Positions 20,868-32,698 of a DNA stretch of 64,000 nt are shown piece after piece. The notes beneath the pieces are model-generated. The model was not told where the DNA came from and did no database searches. It worked only from the letters and a program-made list of their open reading frames with translations. The stretch covers positions 821,900-885,899 of the forward strand of contig CAJHZI010000769.1 in the NCBI GenBank assembly GCA_905160935.1, given 5' to 3'. The stretch's first letter is position 1. Every line of letters begins with the position of its first letter. The translations under genes were made by a program, and so were the position numbers. This DNA comes from Enchytraeus crypticus (lineage: Eukaryota > Annelida > Clitellata > Enchytraeida > Enchytraeidae).

Positions 20868-21002
20868 TCTGGCTAGAGACTGTGGCTATGTCGGTAAGAT
20901 ACTCGACCACGGATCAGTATGTGCGGGGTTCAAATCCTGGGCTCGTCACTGACATCGCTTTCGAGCGAGGAAACTGACGTTAACCTTGGCTTTACCAGCT
21001 TT
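20868..21002 (+). mobile_element. tRNA-derived SINE, family A
   Basis: TGTGGCTATGTCGGTAAGAT (A-box region), GGTTCAAATCCTGGGCTCG (B box), CACTGACATCGCTTTCGAG and AAACTGACGTTAACCTTGGC. Full length, a few substitutions. Confidence 0.85.
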
Positions 21003-22171
21003 AAGATTATTATCTCATTGATTGCTAGAAATATCGTCAGATCTTGACGTAGAGGTCAGAGTCCTAATTGTTTCAGTCCACTATATCAGCAGCGCTGCGT
21101 TACTCATCGCACTGGTCTAAATACACTATAAAATCTCTCGCAGAGTGAAAAATATTGACATTTAACCCAAAAACACCGCCGACGCTGTTGTTTATCTAAC
21201 ATAAATCAATATCCGATCGATACTGATATTTGCCAAAAAAATTTTGGCGACACAATATACTCATCCGTAAATAACACCCTCACACCCAGGCGTGTTCTGA
21301 GGAGAGTTTGGGGTTTGACGGGTGTTCTGTTTGGACCACGTGACATAGGCTGACTATTAGTGGGCTATACTGAACTTGTATAGGCATCGATTGATAATCG
21401 ACTCATCGATAACGACACGTGTGCTTGAGGACCACAAGTTATCTACAAGTAAGCATGTAATTAAAACTTTATTATACATGTATATTAAATAGGCATTCAA
21501 TGAACCGCTGAAATTAATTTTAGTAAAATTAAAATAGATAAAATTATATAAATTATGTAAATATCCATTAAATATCCATGAAGTAGATCTACATGTAAGT
21601 AAAGAGCCAACAAATCTACTGTGTATACGGTTATTCTTGAAATTAAGAATTCAGAAACTCGACCGAGCCCAGGAAAAAGATAGATAAGAAAAGAAAAAGA
21701 TAGGAAAAGCTGGATTTTATCTATTTACAAAGTGGCGCACGGATATGCTATGAGTAGCATAGTCGTAGGTTATAACTTTTTAACTATTAATGAAGTCACT
21801 TCAAGTCAGTAGTAAAATATATGTGAAATATAATAAAATAAAATGATTATAAAATAAAAATAAATAAACAATACGAGTATCCGATGTGACGCAAGAATTC
21901 ACGTACGATGAGTCAAACACATCATCATCATCTTCTCTTTAGTCTCATATCGACTCTCTGTTGTATTTGCCAACAAACAAGAATATCTGACAGATAAAAT
22001 TGTTCCGGTTAGTCCTGGTTAAAACAGATTTCACCTCATTGCAGTACATTTAGCCTAAAGGCAATAAATAATGATCAGTAGCCGGGGCCTATTAGAGACC
22101 CATTAGTCACCTGATATCACGTGATCTGAGCTAGCATTCAACCATATCTGAGACAAAGCAAACAGTGGTGC

Positions 22172-22179
22172 TATATAAA
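22172..22179 (+). promoter_or_regulatory. TATA box of the WAP gene
   Basis: TATATAAA, about 95 bases before the start codon at 22267, in a GC-balanced upstream stretch. The distance leaves room for a transcription start near 22200 and a 5' leader of about 65 bases. A strong TATA box fits a secreted, inducible product, but that is inference. Confidence 0.6.
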
Positions 22180-22266
22180 CAACGAGATCTCCCATTGGGT
22201 GATACTTGAAGATCTGCAGCTGAAGCTAATTGATAGCTCTAGAGAACTTGAAACAAGAACAACGAA

Positions 22267-24682
22267 ATGGCGGGAAAAATCTGCATAGCTCTCTGCCTTG
22301 CTGTGGCATTCGTCTGTGCGACAGGTTTGTGAAATCCATCAATCAATTAATTAATTATTAGGTCCTAAGTCCATCACTAAACCAGAATCATATTTATCAT
22401 TACTCGTACTTTTTCCTGTGGTGGTCAGCTAGATAGAGCACCCTGTGTTATATCTTTATTTATTGCATGATATGTATGTACGCTGTGATACTCTTTTATT
22501 GTATACTTTGGTTCTAGTAAACTAAACTCTTTTCAGTGTAGACCTAATTTTGCATGTAGTTTTTTGTCTGATAAAACAAAATGTGGCTGCAGTGATATTC
22601 ATATAGCCTTATTATAATAACGATAGAGACGTCGCCACTGGCTATTGCCAGTTGCAATATCGGTAAGATATCCGACCGCGGATTACTATGTGTGGTTTCA
22701 AATCCTGGGCATGCCCGTCAGTGATGTCACTTTCGAAAGATGAAATTGACGTTAGCATTTGCTTTCTTACGAAAGGCTAAACTGAACTATAGTTAAAATA
22801 TAGCCTCAATGATAGAATTAACTTATTAATCAATAGGCTGTCGTACTAGAGCCTAAACAGACTATATGTAGGAATATCTGCCTTAGACCTACCTCTTGTT
22901 AGAACACTAGAGTGAGAGAGCGTGAGAGAGAGAGAGAGAAAGAGAGAAAGAGAAAGAGAGAGAGAGAGAGAACAATAATGCTCGTAGCTTTTCGTATAGA
23001 TTTCATATTTGCGCAGGTACAACATCTAGACGTTTGATCTTTTCTAAACAAGTATAATTTATCTGAACAGATATCTGTTCAGATAATTTTGGTCGTGTAT
23101 GGACACTTTTCAATCATTATATTAATTGATTGATCATTTAATTAGACGAGAAAGATGACCCTAGTTGTCTGGTGTTGTAGAGGCGACAGTGAGACCCGGC
23201 ACATGTCCAGACACGAGGGTCATGAGGCTGGTGTGTGACGAGAGGAGAGAGGTGGAGGGTAAGGACTGCTCGGATGATGATCAGTGCAGTGCTGGCAGGA
23301 AGTGCTGCGACAGTCCCTGCGGCTGGAAAGAGTGCTTCGTGGCCGGAGAGGGTAAGTTTATCAGTCAGTCAATCCATTAATCAATCAATCAATTATTTAT
23401 TAATCAGTTAGTCAACTTATAAACTAAAAGGTTAATAAATAAATGTACTTGTAAAAAATGAACATATTTAGTAATATCATCTTCTTCATTGCACTGCCAA
23501 GTGGCAGGTTCAAGGTACATATTCATACTCAAAGTCTGCTTTCTCGCTCCATAAGAGCACTCCTTAGATCAACAAGTTAATCCCTTCACAAAGTCTATGC
23601 CTTGTCCATACCTTATGTAGCCTATAGCTTGGGAAAAATATGGCTTCTGAGGTGGTTTCCCGTTGCCTTCCTCAGTTAGGCGGATTAATTATTATTTAAT
23701 CCTGGGGGAAAAATATTTTTTGGTGAGGTGGGTCCTCTCTTGCCATTCTCAGCTCCTGTCTTAGTCGCCTCTTACGTACACGAGGCAGATTTTTTACGGT
23801 TGCCCTATTCTGCAGTGGTCCAACCACACCCGAGCACAACACGGGGAATTTAGTAATATACATGTATACATACATAAATCAATGAATAAATAAACATATT
23901 AATTAGTAAACTAATTAATTAATAAGCTAATTAAATACTTAAATAAATAAATCATTCAATTAATTAATAAATCTGTCAATAAATAAATATTTAGCTAATA
24001 ATTATTAAAACTACATAAATAAATAAACACTAACATTTGTTAATTAATTTTCAAATCAATTAATCACTTAAAAAAGCTAAAGCTAAAAATAAGCTAAGGC
24101 GAACGTCAGTTTCCTCACTCGAAAGCGATGTCAGTGACGGGCGAGCCCAGGATTTGAACCCGCACCATCTGATCCGCGGTCGAGTGTCTTATCTACTTCG
24201 CCACTGGCTTCAGCCGGAATCAACCAATCAATAAATCAATTAATCAGTCGATGAACTGATTGATTAATTGATTTATTGATTGGTTGATTGCTATAGAGAC
24301 CCAGCACTCTACTTGTCCACCTATACCCGCTATATTCTGTAAGAAGCGTGGCGCAGTGTTGTGCAGTTCTGACAGTGACTGCTCATCTGGAAGTCACTGT
24401 TGTGCCACTAAGTGTAACGGTAGAGACTGCTTCACACCTGCTGCCCCAGGTGCGTCAGTGGGTCAATAAGTCATGGGGTAACGTGGCCTATATTGGACCG
24501 TTTCCTAAATGGGACTCCCCCATCTATATTCATAATCATCGTCATCATCATCATCATCATCCTCATCATCATCATCATCATCATCATCCTCATCATCATC
24601 ATCATCATCATCGTCATCATCATCATCATCATCATCATCATCGTCATCATCATCATCATCATCATCATCATCGTCGTCGTCG

Positions 24683-24717
<35 letters not shown>

Positions 24718-25424
24718 GTAATCGTAAAAAATCCTCTAGTTAACGTTAATATTTAGGACTGAAATTTTTTTAAAGTATTTATAGAGGGTCTTATCTCAAA
24801 AATGATATTATCGACTGATGAGATAGCTGATGATGATGACGAGATAGCTGAATTTAGCGATATGGTGTTGCTATAAAATTTCAATATACATGTACACTGC
24901 ATACTGGGCATATGAATTTAAGTTGATAGTGAACAAATGACAGAGCTGTTATTAATGTAGCTATTAATTAATTATAAATATGACGCAATGACGCTAAGCG
25001 TTACTTCAGACAGACAGTCAGAACTAGCTCATTATCTTATATATACGCTAATTACCAGCATTATTTAATAATTTATTTATCAGTGGATCCAGTACTTGTC
25101 GACCCAGTACCAGTGGACCCAGTTCTAGTGGACCCAGTACCAGTGGACCCAGTTCTAGTGGACCCAGTACCAGTGGACCCAAAGCCGGTGGACCCAGTCC
25201 TGGTGGACCCAGTACCAGTGGACCCAGTTCTGGTCGACCCAGTACCAGTGGCCCCAGTGGATCCAGTGGACCCAGCACCACAGCACGAGGTGGAGTGTCC
25301 TATGCTGATAGCTCTGTACTGTGAGGGAGGAGCGGTGGAGTGTGACTCAGATGCTCAGTGCGGGGCGGGGAGGAGGTGCTGCCCTGCTAGGTGCAATGGT
25401 CGCTCTTGTGTGGGCGGCAAGTGA
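22267..25424 (+). CDS. Secreted protein with three WAP (four-disulfide core) domains
   Basis: Exons 22267-22324, 23181-23351, 24297-24449 and 25084-25424, all introns in phase 1, giving 240 residues. Residues 1-19 are a signal peptide (hydrophobic core ICIALCLAVAFVCA). Three WAP domains follow, each with eight cysteines in family order (CP, C, C, C, CC, C, C): about 26-74 (KDCSDDDQCSAGRKCC), 83-124 (LCSSDSDCSSGSHCC) and 195-237 (ECDSDAQCGAGRRCC). Each domain is carried by one symmetrical exon, the classic shuffling arrangement. Between domains 2 and 3 lies a pentapeptide linker of VDPVL/VDPVP repeats (128-190). WAP domains act as serine protease inhibitors or antimicrobials, and in molluscs as shell-matrix proteins; which applies here is unknown. 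There is no transmembrane segment. Stop at 25422-25424. Confidence 0.93.
22637..22790 (+). mobile_element. tRNA-derived SINE, family A, diverged, in WAP intron 1
   Basis: CAATATCGGTAAGATATCCGACCGCGGAT, TTTCAAATCCTGGGC and AAATTGACGTTAGCATTTGC. More substituted than most copies. Confidence 0.7.
22915..22975. repeat. (GA)n microsatellite
   Basis: GAGAGAGAGAAAGAGAGAAA-type purine run of about 60 bases in WAP intron 1. Confidence 0.9.
23478..23850 (-). mobile_element. SINE-like repeat, family E, near full length, in WAP intron 2
   Basis: Minus-strand sense: CCCGTGTTGTGCTCGGGTGT head, AAGAGGCGACTAAGACAGGA, a TGGGAAACCACCTCAGAAGCC-like block, ATAGACTTTGTGAAGGGATT and a CCTTGAACCTGCCACTTGGC 3' end. 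Close to 34405-34790 and 39475-39672. The head and the GAGGCGACTAAG segment resemble family D, suggesting a shared SINE core. Confidence 0.7.
24070..24216 (-). mobile_element. tRNA-derived SINE, family A, in WAP intron 2
   Basis: Plus strand reads AAGCTAAGGCGAACGTCAGT, CACTCGAAAGCGATGTCAGT, GGATTTGAACC, GATCCGCGGTCGAG and CCACTGGCTTCAGCC. It ends about 80 bases before WAP exon 3. Confidence 0.85.
24535..24722. repeat. (CAT)n trinucleotide array
   Basis: About 60 CAT/CGT/CCT units in WAP intron 3, starting about 85 bases after the exon 3 donor. Frames reading poly-His, poly-Met or poly-Ile through it are artefacts. Confidence 0.95.
25084..25272 (+). repeat. In-frame 30-bp coding repeat (VDPVLVDPVP)
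   Basis: GTGGACCCAGTACCAGTGGA-type units begin at the first base of WAP exon 4 and run for about 190 bases, keeping the frame. One KPVDP and one terminal APVDPVDPAP variant break the pattern. Placement immediately after an acceptor parallels the junction repeats in other genes. Confidence 0.85.
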
Positions 25425-25449
25425 GGTATGTGCCAGGCACTGAAAACAT

Positions 25450-25735
25450 TGGGGAGGGGATATAGCGTAATGGCTAGAGTATTCGCCTCGGATACAAGTG
25501 GCCTGGGTTCAAAGCCCAGGTCTGTCAAGTAATGATGGATATCCGATTCGGCCCATGGAAGGTTAATCTTGTATCAGAGTTTGTTACCGATTGGCGCTAT
25601 CAATAGCAAAAATATGATTAACCATGGAAAGGATTAATAATAACCCGCAAGGAACTTGTAAAGCGGTCTCGAAGACCAGACACCGGCCATGACACCGCTA
25701 TAGAAATTTTTGGAGGTTATTATTATAATTATTAT
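25450..25735 (+). mobile_element. tRNA-derived SINE, family B
   Basis: Second copy of the 6089-6378 element, about 25 bases after the WAP stop codon: GGGGAGGGGATATAGCGTAA, GGCTAGAGTATTCGCC, GGGTTCAAAGCCCAGG, CGCTATCAATAGCAAAAATA and a TTATTATAATTATTA tail. Confidence 0.85.
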
Positions 25736-25802
25736 ATGAGAAATACTGAGAATTAAACCAGCCGAGAGCTGAATGTGCTCGTAGTAAACCGTTATAACAG
25801 AT

Positions 25803-26290
25803 ATAGAGAGACGGTAGTTTGTAGGTAAGTTGATCGACAGCGGATCAGTAGGTGCAGGTTTCAAATCCAGTGCTTTCCCAGTCATTGACCTGCTGTTCGA
25901 GTAGGAAACTGACGCAAAACTTGGTCTTAGCCTTTTTAGATACGTCGTTAGGTAGATTTGATGATGTAGGCCTACATGTATGTTAGAACGACTTTTACCC
26001 TACTGGGAAGAGGCAGTGGGTTATCGGTTTAATCCTAGGCTGTGGAAAAGCTATAAGCTAAAAGCTAAGGTTTACGTCAGTTTCCTCACTCGAAAGTGAT
26101 GTCAGTTACGGGCGAGCCCAGGATTTGAACCCGCACCTACTGATCCGCGGTCGAGTATCTTACCGACTTCGCCACTGGCTCCAACGAGTGGCGAAGATCA
26201 ATAGATGTGCGGTTCAAATCCGTTCAGCGCTCTCTTACGCACTGGCATGATTTCCATTCGAGAAACTGACGTTAAACTGTGTTTTTTATA
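25803..26290. mobile_element. Cluster of three family A SINEs
   Basis: 25803-25942 plus, diverged (GGTTTCAAATCC at the B box). 26047-26184 minus, well preserved (GTTTCCTCACTCGAAAG, GGATTTGAACCCGCAC, GGTCGAGTATCTTACCGACT). 26185-26290 plus, partial (GGTTCAAATCC, GAGAAACTGACGTTAAAC). The last two abut head to head. Confidence 0.75.
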
Positions 26291-26819
26291 TTTTTTCTTA
26301 GAAGCATTAAGTCGAGTTTGCAACCCAATGAGACTTATTACGAATAATACGCGGATCTAAATTACACCGAATAGTTTTAAAAGCAATTCTTAGTGTCAAT
26401 TAATTATTTAAATATTAAAATCAATTAAGAAAGAGTACAAAAAGTGAATTAAATGTAATATAAACTATTCATCAAATACTAGGAAACTAAATTGTCCAGA
26501 ACTAGGCTCTAGTTGCAGATTTATTCTGTACCACTGTTTATACTGAGTTATGTACAATTGTACATGCATATTTGCTTGTTTATTATTAGCTATGTTTATT
26601 TACTTCAAACATCAACAAATCGTATTCCCTATATAAGAACTGCCGCTGACTGATTGTGATTTTAAGTGACAACAAAAGCCGACAGAGCTGTGATTAGATA
26701 ATAATTTAGTCTAGTCTATTCAAAGAATGCCGTGAATTGGCTTGAATTATAAGTCTGAGTTATCAATTAAAAGTATTGCAGTGTCTCGTCCGACGTGATA
26801 GCCACTGATAACAGATTTC

Positions 26820-27045
26820 CTGTATTTATAATTATTCTTATAATTATAATTATTGCTATTTTTATAATTATTCTTTTATTATAATTATTCCAATTTTTAT
26901 ATTTATAATTATTCTTATATTTATAATTATTCTTTTATTTATAATTATTCTTATATTTATAATTATTCTTATATTTATAATTATTCTTATATTTATAATT
27001 ATTCTTATATCTATAATTAGTCTTATATTTACAATTATTCTTTGT
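26820..27045. repeat. TTTATAATTATTCTTATA tandem repeat
   Basis: About fifteen units of a 15-18 bp AT-rich repeat. Nothing else is seen between here and 27340. Confidence 0.9.
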
Positions 27046-27349
27046 GTTATGTTTATGTTTCAGGTTATCGGCCACTTATCTGCTTATAGTCTTTCGGATG
27101 CCTACGTAGCCTGCATAAGCCATCCATTAATTCAACACGCCTATCTGTTCTACAAAGTAGAGTATTTCAATAATAACATTTTTGAAAGATTAATTACTTG
27201 CTAATTAATGGGTTAATTAATTTGCAATAATTTTATCAATTGAGAAACAACAATTTATCATGTCTGCAAGCTATTACAATATGGTGCACGTTTATAAACA
27301 AACCATACAGTAACTTACCCTGTTTCTTTTAAAGGTTTATTTCTGTTAA

Positions 27350-27735
27350 CTCAGTGAATTAGAATCATTGATTCATATAGCTCACTGAATCAAACTCATT
27401 GATTCACATAACTGAATGAATCAAACTCATTGCTTCACATAACTCAATCAAACTCATTGTTTCACATAACTGAATGAATCAAACTCATTGCTTCACTGAA
27501 CTCAATCAAACTCATTGCTTCACATAACTGAATGAATCAAACTCAATTATTAACATAACTCAATGAATCAGTCTCATTGATTCACATAACTCAAAGAATC
27601 AAACTCAATGATTCACATAACTGAATGAATCAAACTCAATGATTCACATAACTCACTGAATCAAACTCATTGATTCATATAACTGAATGAATCAAACTCA
27701 TTGCTTCACATAACACACTAAATCAAACTCAATGT
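27350..27735. repeat. Repeat of TGAATCAAACTCATTGATTCACATAAC
   Basis: About fourteen imperfect units of roughly 27 bp with CTTCAC/ATTCAC alternation. Each contains the short palindrome-like pair TGAATCA and TGATTCA. Confidence 0.85.
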
Positions 27736-28106
27736 GTTTTCGCGATGCACTGAATCATTATGAAGACCAGACTTCTACAGTAAAAGTATAAAATAGTGTC
27801 ACAGCTTTCAACAGAGGCACACACACACAGGAATTACCATTTACACGATACAGATATCGCTTCTACAAAATATGCATTGCTTAAAATATTCAAGTAAACT
27901 GTAAAGTTCCCACATATTTGTTCAATATGAAGATATTGAATCCATGTAATACATTGTAATACAATGTATTACAGTGTTACAATGTATTGAATCAGCGCAA
28001 TACAAGACGTTGTTAGTAGTTAAAAACCCAGAGAGGGAGGTGATAAATTTATGAGATATGGGGGTGAGAGTTTTCAGGGGTAAGAGTTTTGAGCATGTGA
28101 GGGGGA

Positions 28107-28576
28107 TCACGTGGGTGTTCTAGAACTTGCCTCAGACTCTGCATCAGCATCGTAATCCTCCTCAGAGGGTTTCCTATTGGCTGACTTCAACACTCCCTCA
28201 GGCATTCTGTAGGCCAGCTTACGCTTCTCCTCAAAACCTTTAGACAATCAATCAATTAATTAGACAATTAATCATTCGTTCTTTCGATCATTCATTTAGT
28301 CATTCATTCATTCATTAAGAATAGTAGTAATAAAATAATACTACTACTACTAATAATAATAATAATATATGTCTTTGGCAAAGGCTTTCCATGATTTTGC
28401 AAATATTTAATGCAGTCTGCTTCAAATAGACTGCATTAAATCTCAGTCTGCTTCAACAATTCTTTTAAGCCGATTGATGACCTCGAGTAGCCGGGCGGCG
28501 ATTCAGCACATATTGCTTAAATCGTTTTTATCAAACCCCAGGTTCTTTACATCGGGGTAAATAAATAAAAAGTAAT

Positions 28577-28609
<33 letters not shown>

Positions 28610-29533
28610 TATAAACATTGAAACCATGGGCCCGATGAATCCTGATGGAGTTGACTTCACGCATTAAGGGCATAGGAAGGCTGGTCGCAGAGCAAATCGG
28701 CGATAAGCGAGAGATCTTTTTTTGACAAATGCTTTCCATAACTTTACAAAGATTTATTGGAGTCTGCTTCAGCAATTCCTTAATCAGCTAGATGACCTCG
28801 AGTAGCCGGGCGGCGATTCAGAATGTATTGAGCAAATTGTTTGTTTCAAACCTCGGGTTTCTTTACACTTTACACCCGCGGTAATAACAATAAATGTTTA
28901 ACGTAGTTTCCCCATGCAAGGATCACATATTATGGAGATCGTTCACTAATGTATTCATTCTTCCATTCATTCAAGCAAATAATAGAAAAATCAATCATTC
29001 AATCAATCAATCGGTCAGCCAAAGAGTGGTCGGCTAGCGAGTCTTTAAAGTTACGCCGATCTGAATCTTATTAACTCAGCGAAAGAAGACAAAGGAAATT
29101 TAATCAAGCATGTCGAGGTCAAGATTTAATGGACATCAGTTTCTACATGTATAAATCACTAGTAATCAGTTGAGCTAAACTGTTTCTTTAAAATCTGATT
29201 AACAATATGAGACGTCTAGTAGACAAATATTGGAGATGAGTGGTGTGAAAATGGAGTGGATTGGGATTAGAACATTGACTTTCTCTCCTCTCTACCTGTA
29301 TACCTAAGCTTATACATAAGCCTATTCCCTGCGTAGAACTGCAATAATTGGTGCACAAAAGTGAAATACTATGGTAATAACGGAAATTTTATTTCCGTTC
29401 ATGCGCTTAAGCTGCTTCTTGTAAATGACTATTGCGATATGCTTATGATGAATAAAATAAAATAAATAAAATATTAAAATAATACCTAAATCAGTAAGGT
29501 GCCCACCATGGCATCTAAGTCCCCTAAACTCAC

Positions 29534-29588
<55 letters not shown>

Positions 29589-32500
29589 AAGTTTATTTCA
29601 GAATCACACGCCACTACAATATTGCACATTAGTAATAAAAGGTCCAAAATAATATACAGCATGAATTTATATCAGAGTAAATATTTCAGTGAAAACCATA
29701 AGTAGCACATAATTAATAATTTGTCTATTCTACATATAAATGGCTCAATGCCTGCAGCTGAATCAATTTAAAAGAGCTACCCAATGTTTACGAATACATG
29801 TATTTTGCAAAATGTATAGTATATATTAACTTAAAATTGATTTCCGCAGTGCCATAATGAAGGCTACTTAATATTACTCGGCTTCGACAAAAGGACAATT
29901 ACGTTGTAGATCGTTAATAGTCGAAGCTCGGATACTTAACTATTTAAAATCTCGTTATGTTTTTTAATAGAAATTACAATAATAATAATAATAATAAAAC
30001 AAAACAAAAAAATAATAGTAATAAAGGTTTAACGTCCGTTTCCTCATCCAAGGATGATATCAGGGACGTCCTCACAGCACACATCGCTGCAGATCAATTC
30101 ACCCAGACAAATTTGCAAAAGAAAAGTGCTGAGGAGAAGTAAGTCCCAAACGAAAGCCAGTCAGGTGATCAAAAATGGTCAGGGTAGATCGATTATGTCT
30201 ACGGTGGGAAAAGGTTAGTTTTAAGCTTAATAGAAAACGTTGAAAGAGAAATGAAGATTTAAAAAAACTTATTTCAAGTTCACTTACTCATGGCCGATTC
30301 TTTCTTATTTTTTACGCCCTGAAGTCTGAAATAACAACAACAATAACAACAGGTTCAATGTAATACAGCAAATTTGACAACTATGTATGTAGAGAGCAAA
30401 AGAAGCTCATGTTTTATATTAATATCTACTTAAAAACGTGGGTTTAACGTTAAGGTCAGAAGTCCAGAGGGCTTCTCTTCAAGACATCAGGTTTACCGGT
30501 GAACCGTTGTACCCTGAAACCCGACCATAACCGTAGTTGATCAAAGTGTCGACCAACCAATGCAGTCAACCAGCCTGATCTCTTCTAGCTATGAATATAG
30601 CCTGAGCCATTTAGTAAATTAATGAATGATATAATTATTACTACTACTATTATAATTATTACTGAGGAAGGCAACGGGAAACCACCTCAGAAGCCATATT
30701 TTTCCCAAGCTATAGGCTACGTAAGGTATGGATAAGGCATAGACTTTGTGAAGGGATTAACTTGTTGATCTAAGGAGTGCTCTTATGGAGCGAGAAAACA
30801 GACTTTGAGTATGAATATGTACCTTGAACCTGCCACTTGGTAGTGCACTGAAGATAGATAATTATTTAATGTAATTGTATATTGCTGCTCATCATGACTA
30901 CTATATAGATTTACAACACAGAGTCCAGATAAACTCATTGAAGATGCTGGTGTCCGTGATATGCATTTATATCATCCGTGGTAACAAACTGTGCATGCAG
31001 ATATGAATTAAGTGAGCACTTAAAAATATGGCAACATTGGATTACACCCACTATACATAAATCATGTTGTTTAGTATGGCGATTTTTCAAATATTCTATT
31101 CATACACATTTTATTTCGTTATGCCTACACAGAATATTGACATGGCGATCAGTGGCGATCAGTGGCGATCAGCCATGGGAGTCAGTGGCGATGTCAGTAA
31201 GATATTCGACCACGGAACAGTATGTATGGGGTTCAAATCCTGGGCTCGCCCGTCACTGACATCTCTTTCGAGTGAGGAAACTGATGTTAACATTAGCTTT
31301 TTAGCTTTCCTTTGCTACCACTAATACTAAATCATGGGATGAACAAAACGAATGAAAATGAAACTCGCGCTGAGCTACCATTGAGATAATAATAATATTA
31401 ATAAAAGTTTAACGTCCGTTTCCTCATATAAGGGTGATGTCAGGGACGTCAACAAAAACAGCTTTGAACTAAATGATTGTTAGCTCTTAATGAACATCGG
31501 TACGAAATACTTAAGTCTTATAGAGACTAAAAATCAATGCGAAATTAATTATATTCAAATATTATACTTAATTAATTAATTAATCAATCAATCAATAAGA
31601 ATTTAACGTCCGGTTCTTTGCCATAGGGCAATGTCAGGGACGTCAGGGACGGATTTAATAATTTATCGAATAAGTGAAAATAATTGTGAAACTTTCGTGC
31701 AATCACTGTCAATCAGTTATATGCATATTTATGAATTTAATAAACAATGCTACTCAAGCAAATCTGAAGTTTATTAGAACCAAAGTAAAAATATAAGACA
31801 AATCACAGCACACAGACATATCATGCAAGCATCATATCCATGAACAAATAAATAGATGCTTTAGACATTTAAATCTCAAGTCAAAAAACTAACATCTTAT
31901 TCAATGAATCATCTTATTCAATCTATAGGCAAATAAGTAGCATGTCTAACATTAGAATACTAGACATTCTTATTATAAGTAGTAGCATGTCTACTTATTT
32001 GTATTATAGACAAGTAAGTAGCGAGTCTAACTTTGCAGCGAGAGCCCCGGGATCGACTCCCTTAGACTTGGAGGCAGCCATGGATTCATCAGGCAGGTGG
32101 TAAGGTGTGGGAGCTTCTTCTATCTTCATATGACCATAGTCCTTATCAGCAGGGTGGTAGGTCTGCCTGATGTTGTCCTCGTCCCAATGTACACTAGAGG
32201 TCCTTCTTATATCATGATTGTCCTGTCTACCGGATCAATCAATCAATAAATCAATCAATCAATCAATCGATCAATCAATCAATCCGTAGTCCTTGTCAGC
32301 AGGGTGGTAGGTCTGCCTGATGTTGTACTCGTCCCAATGTACACTAAAGATCCTTCTTATCTCATGATTGTCCTGTCTAGAGTCTTGTACTAGTCAAGTA
32401 GAGTTCATTTAGAACGTCTCAATAGCTCAATGGTTAGAGGTGTAGATAACGTCATGATGTTTTACCTGACAGATCCTGAGGTGAATTTAACTCTCTCTCT

Positions 32501-32665
32501 CATGAGTTCGATTCCCGGCCGCGCTGATCTGATAATAAAATTTCGGACATTCACCGGACCTGTTATACTGTTATAGGGAAAATGGACAAAATCGCCTAAC
32601 GGTTTAAACATGTGATATTAAAAGGTGATAGATATCAACATAGTTGATCATTTCACTATAATGCG

Positions 32666-32698
<33 letters not shown>

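Noticed and set aside
20868-21002. Functional tRNA gene (GGTTCAAATCC B box present)
   Set aside because: No cloverleaf with matching acceptor stem could be drawn, the copy is one of more than ten dispersed similar elements, and it carries a SINE tail.
24348-24756. Poly-His, poly-Met and poly-Ile frames
   Set aside because: Pure (CAT)n microsatellite in WAP intron 3.
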